NCBI RefSeq assembly: GCF_964253025.1
Contig: NZ_CAXUQC020000001.1
Location: 186,001 to 250,000 of the forward strand
DNA length: 64,000 bases
Source: Rhizobacter sp964253025
GTDB taxonomy: Bacteria > Pseudomonadota > Gammaproteobacteria > Burkholderiales > Burkholderiaceae_C
Direction of reading: 5' to 3'
Positions 34,729-43,218 of this stretch are shown piece by piece. Position 1 is the stretch's first letter; each line of letters begins with the position of its first letter. The translations under genes and the position numbers were made by a program. The notes beneath the pieces were generated by a model. It searched no databases, was not told the DNA's origin, and worked only from the letters and a program-made list of their open reading frames with translations.

Positions 34729-34920
34729 ATGACCCGGTACCCGACGACGACTGCCTCCGCTTTTTCCGAGCGCCGCCCCGGACGATGCCGTCGCAGCGCC
34801 ACCTACCACCGCATGGCCGCAGCGTCCCGCGGCATGCACACGGCAGGCACGGGCCGCGCCTCGGTGTGCCCCACGCGCCTGTCCCTGCTGCAGCGCGCGC
34901 TGCACACCTTCGGACTTTGA
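34729..34920 (+). CDS. Possible small basic protein (63 residues)
   Basis: A short frame with a good ribosome site (AGGAGTGAGCG directly before the ATG) in a 430-base gap otherwise without genes. The product is Arg/Ser/Thr-rich, has two cysteines and ends LLQRALHTFGL. No family is recognised and no membrane segment is visible. The gap also holds a 12-bp palindrome upstream. It may be spurious. Confidence 0.35.
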   Translation: MTRYPTTTASAFSERRPGRCRRSATYHRMAAASRGMHTAGTGRASVCPTRLSLLQRALHTFGL

Positions 34921-34953
34921 GCCGCGTCGGCTCGCCGGGCGCCGGCGCTTGTC

Positions 34954-36441
34954 TCACCAGTACGGTTCGGCCCGCGCCAGCCGCTTGAGCACGGCGGTGC
35001 TGGCTGCAACTCCGGCCTGTTGCCGGGCGCCCAGCCATCCCACGGCGAACCAGGCCCGCGGATCGTCCGTTGCTGCGGAGCGGTACAGCGCGCTGGCGAC
35101 CTGGATGTCGGTCAGCTGGCCCAGGGTCTGCTTCGCTGCTTCGAGTCGCCTGAGGTAGCGGCGCACTTTTTTTCCGGGATACAGCGCCGCCACGAATTCC
35201 GTGATGTCGGCCAACCGCTTCACGCGACGCCGCAGGCGATGGCGCTCCGCATCGTCCAGTTCCTTCGGATGGCGGGCGGCGCGCCTGACCTGGCGGTGCC
35301 ATCGCGAGAGCTGCCCGGCGAGGGCATCGATCGCTTCGGCATGCGCGGCGCGCTTGGGGTGGGGGACCGCGGACCCATCGGCGACGGCATCGGGACGAAG
35401 CTGGAGCGCCAGCAGGGCCAGCACCGCCCGGGTGAACTCGGGCGCCCGCAGCACCGATGCGGCCGACGGACCTTGAGGCAGGGGCGGCAGGTCCACGGCC
35501 GGCCCGCCGGCTTGCGCGAGCAGGGGCGACCACGAAGCCGCGACGGCGTCACGGTCACGCAGACCCGACAAGCCGTGATAGGCGTCCGCCAGGGCAGCGA
35601 GGCACGCCGAGCCGACCCCGCCGTGAAGCACCTCGGCAAGGCGCAGGGCATGGCGCAGCCGACGCAATGCCACGCGCACCTGGTGCAAGTGCTCGGCCGA
35701 GGCGGAGCCGCCCGCCACTTCGGCGACATTCGGAAGCAGGTGGCGCAGGCCTTCCTTCACCAGGGCCTGGACCAGGGCGGGGCCGTCCGGACGCGCGATC
35801 AGGCGCACGGGCGCCGCATGCGTCGGCGTGCTGCCGGGCTCATTGCGCGCCAGGCGGTCTCCGCGCTCGGCCTTCGACCGCACATCCAGCCAGAGCCCAT
35901 GCCGCGCCACCCAGTCGGAGGCCGCCTGGATCACGCAGCGCGGGTCGCCGTCGACGAGTTCGATCTCCAGTTCATGCACCGGCCATTCGCGGTCCTCGGC
36001 GGTGATGCGGCCGATGTCGAGCGCCAGTTCCACGCGCCCCTCCTTCAGTCGCAGCACGCGGTGCGTCCGTTCGATGTCGGTGCGGAACAGAGGCACCGGC
36101 GTGGCGTCACGCAACGCGCGGCCGATCAGCGCACCAGCGGGTGTGCCGTCATGCCGGGCGAGGTCGAGTGCCGGTGGCTCGCCATCGGGGGCGGCCGAAA
36201 CCGGCACGTTGTGTTCGTGGCGGACCATGGCATGCGGGTCCCCCGCCTTGGCGGTCTGGACCCAATGGTCGCCCTCCAGCCGCATGCGCACCGCGATGCC
36301 GGCCGCGGCGAGCCGTCGATCGGGCGTGTCGAAGTAGACGGCCTGCAATCGGGTCAGGTGGGCACCCTTGGTGGCCACGGCGCTTAGCAGCGCGCTTCGG
36401 GAAGCATCGGGCACCTGGAACTTGAGTTCGATCTCGGTCAT
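34954..36441 (-). CDS. CYTH and CHAD domain protein
   Basis: A 495-residue protein. The N-terminal CYTH domain (about 1-200) begins with the signature EIELKF and contains alternating basic and acidic residues that bind triphosphates with metal (RMRLEG, ERTHRVLRL, LELALD-like strands). The C-terminal CHAD domain (about 215-490) is alpha-helical with conserved His/Arg (HQVRVALRRLRHALRLAE). Such fusions act on inorganic or organic triphosphates or bind polyphosphate. GC-rich throughout; it stands alone in opposite orientation to the NAD operon. Confidence 0.87.
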   Translation of the reverse strand: MTEIELKFQVPDASRSALLSAVATKGAHLTRLQAVYFDTPDRRLAAAGIAVRMRLEGDHWVQTAKAGDPHAMVRHEHNVPVSAAPDGEPPALDLARHDGTPAGALIGRALRDATPVPLFRTDIERTHRVLRLKEGRVELALDIGRITAEDREWPVHELEIELVDGDPRCVIQAASDWVARHGLWLDVRSKAERGDRLARNEPGSTPTHAAPVRLIARPDGPALVQALVKEGLRHLLPNVAEVAGGSASAEHLHQVRVALRRLRHALRLAEVLHGGVGSACLAALADAYHGLSGLRDRDAVAASWSPLLAQAGGPAVDLPPLPQGPSAASVLRAPEFTRAVLALLALQLRPDAVADGSAVPHPKRAAHAEAIDALAGQLSRWHRQVRRAARHPKELDDAERHRLRRRVKRLADITEFVAALYPGKKVRRYLRRLEAAKQTLGQLTDIQVASALYRSAATDDPRAWFAVGWLGARQQAGVAASTAVLKRLARAEPYW

Positions 36442-36534
36442 GGCGGCTCAGGCTGGGGGATGAGGCACTGTACCGCCGGCCCCGGGCGCGGGGCTTGCCC
36501 ACGTCGCGTGCGAATGACCGTGCGCAGCGCAAAG

Positions 36535-36567
36535 ATAAGTGGCACTGAACAACTTATTGGTTAAACT
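36535..36567 (+). promoter_or_regulatory. Promoter and candidate NrtR operator of the NAD operon
   Basis: ATAAGT (36535-36540) and ACTTAT (36552-36557) form a perfect inverted repeat with 11 bases between. GTGGCA (36539-36544), 17 bases, and TAAACT (36562-36567) form a possible promoter, so the dyad sits on the -35. This is where a repressor encoded by the operon's last gene would be expected to bind. AGGAG at 36581 serves the first gene. Confidence 0.55.
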
Positions 36568-36590
36568 GCGATTGCCAACCAGGAGCCTTC

Positions 36591-37448
36591 ATGTCGCTTT
36601 CGACCCAACTGCTCATCATCGATCCCCAGAACGATTTCTGCGACCTGCCGCCGGGCTGGTGTCCGGCCGACCCGCTCCGCGACGGCACCGTGGCGCCCGC
36701 GCTGCCGGTTCCCGGTGCCCATGCCGACATGCTGCGCCTGGCCGACTTCGTGCGGGCAACGGGCGAGCAACTGGACGAAATCACGGTCACCCTCGACAGC
36801 CACAACCGCCTCCATATCGCCCACCCGACCTTCTGGCAACGCGGGGACGGTGCCGACGTGCAGCCGTTTACGCCGATCACGGCGCGGCAGGTCAGGGGAG
36901 GGCAGTACCGACCGCGTGACCCGCAAGCTCTGGCCCGGGCGCTCGACTACCTCGATGCCCTCGAATCGCGTGGCCGCTACACCCTCATGGTGTGGCCGGT
37001 GCACTGCGAGATCGGCAGTTGGGGGCACGGCGTCCACCCGGCCTTGCGCGCGGCCTACAACGAATGGGAAGTGCGCGAGCTCAAGGTGGTGCGCAAGGTG
37101 AGCAAGGGTTCCAACCTGTGGACCGAGCACTACAGCGCGCTGCAAGCCGAAGTCCCTGATCCCGCCGACGCTGCCACGCTTCTGGACCGGGCCCTGCTCG
37201 CCGCGCTGGACCGCGCCGGGCGCCTGCTCATCGCCGGCGAAGCCGGCAGCCACTGCGTGAAGGCGACCACCGAAGACCTGGCCGATCACCTGCCGGGCGG
37301 TGCGCCTGAACGCCTGGTGCTGCTCACCGACTGCATGAGCCCGGTGAGCGGCTTCGAGCGCCAGCACGATGACTTCCTGCGGCGCATGGCCGAACGGGGC
37401 GCACGGCTTGCCACCAGCGCCGAGGTCCTGCAGGAACTGCTCGGCTGA
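36591..37448 (+). CDS. Cysteine hydrolase, nicotinamidase-like
   Basis: A 285-residue isochorismatase-family hydrolase. The catalytic triad is suggested by Asp in LLIIDPQNDFCD, Lys in the central region (VVRKVSKGSN) and the nucleophilic Cys in GEAGSHCVKAT. A metal-binding type DSHN/H segment is present (TLDSHNRLHIAHPTFW). It is clearly longer than classical PncA (about 210 residues), with extra sequence around residues 100-170. Heading an operon with pncB, nadE, nadM and nrtR, it most likely deamidates nicotinamide to nicotinate. Confidence 0.8.
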   Translation: MSLSTQLLIIDPQNDFCDLPPGWCPADPLRDGTVAPALPVPGAHADMLRLADFVRATGEQLDEITVTLDSHNRLHIAHPTFWQRGDGADVQPFTPITARQVRGGQYRPRDPQALARALDYLDALESRGRYTLMVWPVHCEIGSWGHGVHPALRAAYNEWEVRELKVVRKVSKGSNLWTEHYSALQAEVPDPADAATLLDRALLAALDRAGRLLIAGEAGSHCVKATTEDLADHLPGGAPERLVLLTDCMSPVSGFERQHDDFLRRMAERGARLATSAEVLQELLG

Positions 37449-37481
37449 CGCCGCCGCCCACCGGAGCCCGACGGAAATTCC

Positions 37482-38669
37482 ATGACGCCCATCATCCACA
37501 GCCTGCTCGACACCGACCTCTACAAGTTCACGATGTGGCAGACCATGCTGCACCGGCATCCGCAGGCGCAGGCGGAGTACCGCTTCGTGTGCCGCAATGC
37601 CCCGGCCTGGCCGCTGGCCGAACTGCTGCCCGAGGTGAACGCGCAGCTCGACCACCTGTGCTCCTTGGCCTTCACGGAGGAAGAACTCGCCTACCTGGCG
37701 GGCCTTCGCTACATCAAGTCCGACTTCGTCGACTTCCTGCGCATCTTCCGCTTCCAGCGCCGCTTCATCCGGGCGGAGGCGGACGGCGACACCTTGCGCA
37801 TCGTGGCGCAGGGACCGCAGGTCCATGCGATGGCATTCGAGATCTACGTGCTGGCGATCGTCAACGAGCTGTACTTCCGCCGCTTCGACCAGACGTCGGC
37901 GCTGGCCGAGGGACGCCGCCGGCTCGAGGCCAAGATCACGTTGCTCGAGGGCCTCGGAGCCGAAGCGACACGCCGCCATCCGTTCGAGTTCTTCGACTTC
38001 GGCGTGCGCCGTCGCTTCTCCCGCGCGTGGCACCGGGAGGTGGTGGACACCTTGCAGCGCCGGGCGCCCACCTGGTTCAAGGGCACCTCCGACGTGCGGC
38101 TCGCGCAGGAGTTCGGCCTGGTGCCCATCGGCACCATGGCGCACGAGTACCTGCAGTCCTACCAGGCATTCGACGTGCGGCTGCGCGATTTCCAGCGCTT
38201 CGCCCTGGAGAACTGGGTGCAGGAGTACCGGGGCGACCTCGGCATCGCCCTCACCGACGTGGTCGGCATGGACGCCTTCCTCGCCGACTTCGACCTGTAT
38301 TTCGCCAAGCTCTTCGACGGGCTTCGGCATGATTCGGGTGACCCGGTGGCCTGGGGCGAGAAGGCGTTATCCCACTATGCCCGGCTGCGCATCGATGCCA
38401 ACACCAAGCGCCTCGTGTTCTCGGACGGCCTCGACCTGCCGGAGGCGTTCCGCCTGTACCGTCACTTTGCCGACCGGGTGCAGCTCGGGTTCGGCATCGG
38501 CACCCACCTGAGCAACGATGTCGGGCTCTCGCCGCTGAACATCGTGATGAAGCTCACCCACTGCAACGGCCAGCCCGTGGCCAAGCTGTCGGACAGCCCG
38601 GGCAAGACGCTGTGCGAGGACGAGACCTTCCTGGCCTACCTGCGGCAGGTCTTCAACGTCAGAACCTGA
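37482..38669 (+). CDS. pncB: Nicotinate phosphoribosyltransferase
   Basis: A 395-residue enzyme that converts nicotinate and PRPP to nicotinate mononucleotide in NAD salvage. N-terminal LLDTDLYKFTMWQTMLH, the active-site block GTMAHEYLQSYQAF, DGLRHDSGDPVAWGEK and the C-terminal FGIGTHLSNDVG are PncB signatures. Length matches the bacterial PncB family. It lies 33 bases after the hydrolase gene and ten before nadE. Confidence 0.95.
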   Translation: MTPIIHSLLDTDLYKFTMWQTMLHRHPQAQAEYRFVCRNAPAWPLAELLPEVNAQLDHLCSLAFTEEELAYLAGLRYIKSDFVDFLRIFRFQRRFIRAEADGDTLRIVAQGPQVHAMAFEIYVLAIVNELYFRRFDQTSALAEGRRRLEAKITLLEGLGAEATRRHPFEFFDFGVRRRFSRAWHREVVDTLQRRAPTWFKGTSDVRLAQEFGLVPIGTMAHEYLQSYQAFDVRLRDFQRFALENWVQEYRGDLGIALTDVVGMDAFLADFDLYFAKLFDGLRHDSGDPVAWGEKALSHYARLRIDANTKRLVFSDGLDLPEAFRLYRHFADRVQLGFGIGTHLSNDVGLSPLNIVMKLTHCNGQPVAKLSDSPGKTLCEDETFLAYLRQVFNVRT

Positions 38670-38679
38670 AGGAGCTCCC

Positions 38680-40380
38680 ATGCTGAACATCACCGTGGCC
38701 CAGCTGAACTACTTCGTCGGCGACATCGAGGGCAACACCCGCAAGATGATCGACGCGGCCCGCCGTGCGGCGCTCGACGGCGCCGAACTCGTCGTGTTCT
38801 CCGAACTCTCGCTCACGGGCTACTACCCGGGGGACCTGCTCGACGAGCCCGGCTTCCTCAACCGCGTCGAGGCCGGCCTTGCCGCCTTGCTTGAGGCGTC
38901 GCGCGAGATGCCGGCACTGCACTGGGTGTTCGGGGCGCCGCTGCAGCGCGAGGGGCCGGGCAAGAAGCTTCACAACGCGCTGGTTGTCCTCGCGGGCGGG
39001 CGCCAGGTCGCGCAGTACGCCAAGCAGCTGCTTCCGACCTACGACGTCTTCGATGAGCACCGTCACTTCTCACCCGGTCCGGACGTTGCCCGCGTGCTGC
39101 GCATCGGCACCAATCAGGTCGGTCTGATGATCTGCGAGGACGGCTGGAACGACGAAGGGCAGGACTACCTCGTCAACCCCTTCGCCCGCATGGCCGATGC
39201 GGCACCGGACCTCATCGTCTCCATCAACGCGAGCCCGTCCAACGTGGGCAAGCGGGAGCAGCGGCATGCGGTGTTCGGGCAGGCCAGCACCCGATACGGC
39301 CTGCCCCTGCTCTATGTGAACCAGGTGGGTGGGCAGGACCAGATCGTGTTCGATGGCGCGTCGTTCGCGGTCGAGCCCGGGCGAGGGGTGACCTTCGAAG
39401 CAGAGCGCTTCGTCGAGCACGTCAGTACCCTGCGTTTCGAGAACGGCGCCTTCCTCGCGCGCGATGGCAGTGCCCTGCCGCCGGTCAATCCCAAGGGGCT
39501 GGAGCCCTCCGCCTTCTACCGGGCGCAGATCGCGCTCGGGCTGCGCGACTATGCGCGCCGCTGCGGCTTCCGGCAGGCCGTGGTCGGGTCGTCCGGGGGC
39601 ATCGACAGCGCGCTGACCCTCGTGCTGGCCGTGGACGCGCTCGGCGCGGAGAACGTCGAGGCGATCACCATGCCGTCATCCTTCTCCTCGGCCGGGTCGG
39701 TCGATCATTCGGTGCAGCTGTGCGACAACCTCGGCATCCGGTTGCACCGGCATGCCATTGCGGAGTTGGTCGAGGGCTATGCGCGGGGTTTCGAGGCGAC
39801 CTTCGCCACCCCGCTGCGCGGACTGCCGCTCGAGAACCTGCAGGCGCGCATCCGCGGCACCATCCTGATGGAGCATTCGAACCACTTCGGGCACCTGCTG
39901 CTCACGACCGGCAACAAGTCCGAGATCTCGGTCGGCTACTGCACGCTGTACGGCGACACCAACGGCGGGCTCGGCTTGCTGGGCGACCTGTACAAGACGG
40001 AGGTCTTCGCCCTGGCACGGCATGTCAACGAGGTGGCCGGACGCGAGCTGATTCCCCAGGCCGTCATCGACAAGCCGCCGTCGGCCGAACTCGCACCCGG
40101 CCAGCAGGACACCGACAGCCTGCCGCCGTACCCCGTGCTCGACGAGATCCTCAAGATCGAGATCGAGGGCAACCGGCTGCCGGCCGCGGAGCGGGCGGCG
40201 GCGCAGGCTTTCGTCGATCGCCTTGTCGAGCAGCCGGAAGGCCAGGCGCTGGTGAAGCGCGTGCGGGCGATGATCGCCCGCAGCGAATACAAGCGCCGCC
40301 AGTCGCCTCCCATCGTTCGCGTGCGGTCGCGCGCCTTCGGCAGCGGGCGCCAGATGCCCATCGCCGCCTTCCACGTCTGA
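38680..40380 (+). CDS. nadE: Glutamine-hydrolysing NAD+ synthetase
   Basis: A 566-residue two-domain enzyme. The N-terminal nitrilase-like glutaminase (about 1-255) has the triad positions Glu in VFSELSLTGYYPGDL, Lys in GAPLQREGPGKKLHN and Cys in LMICEDGWN. The C-terminal synthetase (about 270-550) carries the ATP pyrophosphatase loop GSSGGIDSAL and GNKSEISVGYCTLYGD. It amidates nicotinate adenine dinucleotide using ammonia from glutamine. AAGGAG precedes the ATG. Confidence 0.95.
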   Translation: MLNITVAQLNYFVGDIEGNTRKMIDAARRAALDGAELVVFSELSLTGYYPGDLLDEPGFLNRVEAGLAALLEASREMPALHWVFGAPLQREGPGKKLHNALVVLAGGRQVAQYAKQLLPTYDVFDEHRHFSPGPDVARVLRIGTNQVGLMICEDGWNDEGQDYLVNPFARMADAAPDLIVSINASPSNVGKREQRHAVFGQASTRYGLPLLYVNQVGGQDQIVFDGASFAVEPGRGVTFEAERFVEHVSTLRFENGAFLARDGSALPPVNPKGLEPSAFYRAQIALGLRDYARRCGFRQAVVGSSGGIDSALTLVLAVDALGAENVEAITMPSSFSSAGSVDHSVQLCDNLGIRLHRHAIAELVEGYARGFEATFATPLRGLPLENLQARIRGTILMEHSNHFGHLLLTTGNKSEISVGYCTLYGDTNGGLGLLGDLYKTEVFALARHVNEVAGRELIPQAVIDKPPSAELAPGQQDTDSLPPYPVLDEILKIEIEGNRLPAAERAAAQAFVDRLVEQPEGQALVKRVRAMIARSEYKRRQSPPIVRVRSRAFGSGRQMPIAAFHV

Positions 40381-40386
40381 GCGTCC

Positions 40387-41460
40387 ATGAGCCCCACACC
40401 CTCATCCCCTTCCACGCTGGCCACGCCGTGCGACGTGGCCGTGCTCGTCGGCCGGTTCCAGCCCTTTCACCTCGGCCATCTGGGCCTGCTGCACCATGCC
40501 TTGCGGCTCGCGCCCCGGGTCGTGGTAGTGATTGGATCAGCCCACCAGGCGCGCTCCCCCAAGAACCCCTTCACCTGGCGGGAGCGAGCGGAGATGGTCC
40601 GGCTGGCGCTGGACGAAGCCGACCGCGCCCGCGTCGACTTCCTGCCCGTGCGTGACCACTACGACGAAGCCCGCTGGGTCGCGGCCGTGCAGACTGGCGT
40701 GCGGGCCCAGGTGGGCAATTCCGCAGCCGTCGCGCTCGTCGGCCACTTCAAGGATGCGACGAGCGACTACCTGCGCGCCTTCGTCGGCTGGCAGGTGGTG
40801 CCGCTTCCTCGCGTCGGTCTGGCCGACGGCACCGGCGTGCGCGATGCCGTCTTTGGCGCGGCGGGCCATCCCATCGATGCGACCCTCGCGGCGCTGGTGG
40901 ACCAGGCGCCCCCCTCCACGCTCGACTTCCTGCGCGCCTGGGTCGCCTTGCCGCACTTCGAGCCCTTGGCGCAGGAGTGGCGCGCCATGCGCGACTACCG
41001 TGCGTCCTGGGCGGTCGCGCCCTATCCGCCGGTGTTCGTGACGGTCGATGCCGTGGTGCGCTGCGGGAAGCGCGTGCTGCTCATCCGCCGAGGCCAGGCG
41101 CCGGGCAAGGGCTTGTGGGCGTTGCCAGGGGGATTCATCGAACAACGGGAGACGGCCTACCAGTCCGCACTGCGCGAACTGAGTGAGGAGACCGGCCTGC
41201 AACTGCTCGGTACCGCCATGCGGCAGGCGCTGAAGTCCGTGGCCGTGTTCGACCACCCCGACCGCAGCCAACGCGGTCGGACCATCACGCACGCGCACTA
41301 CTTCGACCTGGGCGAACGCGAACTGCCCGAGGTGCAGGCGGCGGACGACGCGGAGGCGGTGGACTGGGTGCCCATCCACTCGCTCACGGCGATGGAAGAC
41401 CAGTTCCACGACGACCACTTCCACATGCTGGACCACTTCCTCGACCTCACGGCCGACTGA
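40387..41460 (+). CDS. nadM: Bifunctional NMN adenylyltransferase / Nudix hydrolase
   Basis: A 357-residue fusion. Residues 15-190 form an archaeal-type NadM nucleotidyltransferase, with the motif GRFQPFHLGH for ATP binding. Residues about 210-350 form a Nudix domain with the box GGFIEQRETAYQSALRELSEETGL in outline (GX5EX7REUXEEXGU). Homologues couple NMN/NaMN adenylylation to ADP-ribose or NAD(H)-linked hydrolysis. The gene follows nadE by six bases and precedes nrtR by four. Confidence 0.93.
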   Translation: MSPTPSSPSTLATPCDVAVLVGRFQPFHLGHLGLLHHALRLAPRVVVVIGSAHQARSPKNPFTWRERAEMVRLALDEADRARVDFLPVRDHYDEARWVAAVQTGVRAQVGNSAAVALVGHFKDATSDYLRAFVGWQVVPLPRVGLADGTGVRDAVFGAAGHPIDATLAALVDQAPPSTLDFLRAWVALPHFEPLAQEWRAMRDYRASWAVAPYPPVFVTVDAVVRCGKRVLLIRRGQAPGKGLWALPGGFIEQRETAYQSALRELSEETGLQLLGTAMRQALKSVAVFDHPDRSQRGRTITHAHYFDLGERELPEVQAADDAEAVDWVPIHSLTAMEDQFHDDHFHMLDHFLDLTAD

Positions 41461-41464
41461 CGCC

Positions 41465-42232
41465 ATGCCAGCAGCAGGATCCAGGCGGCGCTCGGGCGCT
41501 CCGCCGACCGACGCGGGGGAGATGCCCGACTTCCCACGCCCGCTCACCACCGTCGACCTCGTGATCTTCACGGTTCGGGATGATGCGCTCCAGGTGCTGC
41601 TGGTGCGCCGTGCCGAGGCGCCATTCGCGGGCCAGTGGGCGCTGCCGGGTGGTTTCGTCGACATCGACCTCGACGCGGACCTGCAAGCGTGCGCACGGCG
41701 CAAGCTCCACGAGAAAGCCGGCGTGCAGAGTCCCTATCTGGAGCAGCTTGGCAGTTGGGGCGGTGCGCGGCGTGATCCCCGCGGCTGGTCGGCCACCCAT
41801 GCCTACATGGCCCTCATCCCGACCGAGGGCATGGCGCTGCGGCATGGGGCCAATGCCTCGGACGCCGCCTGGTTCACGGCCGACGAGCTGCTGGCCGGCA
41901 CCGGTGGCGCCCACCCCTTGGCCTTCGACCATGCCGGGATCGTGCGAGCCGGCGTGGAACGGCTGCGCGGGAAGGTGGAGTACACCTCGCTGCCGGCCTT
42001 CCTGCTGCCCGAACCCTTCACGCTGCCGGAGTTGCAAGGGGCCTACGAAGTGGTGCTGGGCCGGCCGGTCGACAAGAGCGGCTTCCGGACACGCATACTC
42101 GCTGGCGGGTTTCTGGTCGAGGCGGGGCTCGTTCCGCGCGGGAGCCGCCGACCGCCCATGGGTTACCGCCTGGCGAACCGGGAAGCACCGGTGGTGTTTC
42201 CCCGCACCTTCAGCCCGCGCGGCGCTGGTTGA
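41465..42232 (+). CDS. nrtR: NrtR-type Nudix-related transcriptional regulator of NAD metabolism
   Basis: A 255-residue protein. Residues about 27-165 form a Nudix-like sensor domain (VIFTVRDDALQVLLVRRAEAPFAGQWALPGGFVD in outline) whose Nudix box is degenerate: the usual REUxEE reads RRKLHEKAG, so hydrolysis is unlikely. A C-terminal winged helix follows (about 178-235: PFTLPELQGAYEVVLGRPVDKSGFRTRIL). NrtR binds ADP-ribose or NAD-derived signals and represses NAD genes. It is the last gene of its own operon, pointing to autoregulation. An ATG 19 codons downstream is an alternative start. Confidence 0.88.
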   Translation: MPAAGSRRRSGAPPTDAGEMPDFPRPLTTVDLVIFTVRDDALQVLLVRRAEAPFAGQWALPGGFVDIDLDADLQACARRKLHEKAGVQSPYLEQLGSWGGARRDPRGWSATHAYMALIPTEGMALRHGANASDAAWFTADELLAGTGGAHPLAFDHAGIVRAGVERLRGKVEYTSLPAFLLPEPFTLPELQGAYEVVLGRPVDKSGFRTRILAGGFLVEAGLVPRGSRRPPMGYRLANREAPVVFPRTFSPRGAG

Positions 42233-42361
42233 GAGCGGACTGGCGACGGCAGCGCATCAGGGTGTGTCCCGAGGGAAGTGGAGCGCCGCGTCTGGCATTC
42301 TTGATTTTTGGACACCCGTTCACTCTCCGGAGCGGACGCAACCTTCAAGCCGGACGGTGCC

Positions 42362-43105
42362 ATGCCCAAGACCCCTCTCGATGTGACCTTCGTGCCCGGA
42401 GACGGCGTGGCTGCCGTCGATCGCGCGCTGACCATTGCCACCGCCCTGGCGCAGGCCAATGCCACGCTGACGCTCGCCGAGCTTGCCCGCGTCACCGGCA
42501 TGTACAAGAGCACGCTGCTGCGGCTCCTGGCCTCCTTGCAGCGCAGCGGCCTGGTGGTGCACCGGGCGGACAAGCGCTACGCGCTCGGGCCCCAGGCGTT
42601 CCTGTTCGGACGAGCCTTCGACCAGACCTATGGTCTGCGCGAAGGCATCCACCCGGTGCTCGAATGGCTGGTGGAGCACGGCACCGAGAGCGCCTCCTTC
42701 CATGTCATCCACGGCAAGGAAACGCGGTTGTGCCTGTTCCGCATCAACTCCAATCATTCGACGCTCGACCACGTGCGCGAGGGCGATGTGCTGCCGCTCG
42801 ACAAGGGCGCGGGGGGCCGCGCCTTGCTCGCCTTCGCCTCGCAAGGCGCCTCGACGCCTGCGCCGCTGGTGTTCACCTCGTTCGGCGAACGCGACCCGCT
42901 GTGTGGCGCGGCGGCCAGCCCGGTGTTCGGACCCTCGGGCCTGCTGCTTGGCGTGCTGTCGTTGTCAGGCCCGCTGGAGCGCTTCTCCGAACTGGCGGTG
43001 CAACGCATGAGCGGCCTGCTCGTGAACGCTGCTGAAACCGCGACGCGCTCGCTCGGCGGCCAGTGGCCCGGACAGGCCCTGCAGCTGGATCGTCGACGCG
43101 CCTGA
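42362..43105 (+). CDS. IclR-family transcriptional regulator
   Basis: A 247-residue regulator. N-terminal winged helix (about 18-80: AVDRALTIATALAQANATLTLAELARVTGMYKSTLLRLL) and C-terminal GAF-like effector domain (about 95-240: GKETRLCLFRINSNHSTLDHVREGDVLPLDKGAGGRALLAF). The ATG is the first after the intergenic dyads; a TTG 18 codons upstream is less likely. The target is unknown; no catabolic operon is adjacent. Confidence 0.85.
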   Translation: MPKTPLDVTFVPGDGVAAVDRALTIATALAQANATLTLAELARVTGMYKSTLLRLLASLQRSGLVVHRADKRYALGPQAFLFGRAFDQTYGLREGIHPVLEWLVEHGTESASFHVIHGKETRLCLFRINSNHSTLDHVREGDVLPLDKGAGGRALLAFASQGASTPAPLVFTSFGERDPLCGAAASPVFGPSGLLLGVLSLSGPLERFSELAVQRMSGLLVNAAETATRSLGGQWPGQALQLDRRRA

Positions 43106-43218
43106 GTTCCTTGCGGCCGTTCGGGTGGGCGGCCTTGGATCTTCCCCGTGCACGTCCGGGGGCAGGCCGACGCAGGCGCCATGCGGGCCGGGTCGGGAGA
43201 CGCGCGACCGGCCGCGTC

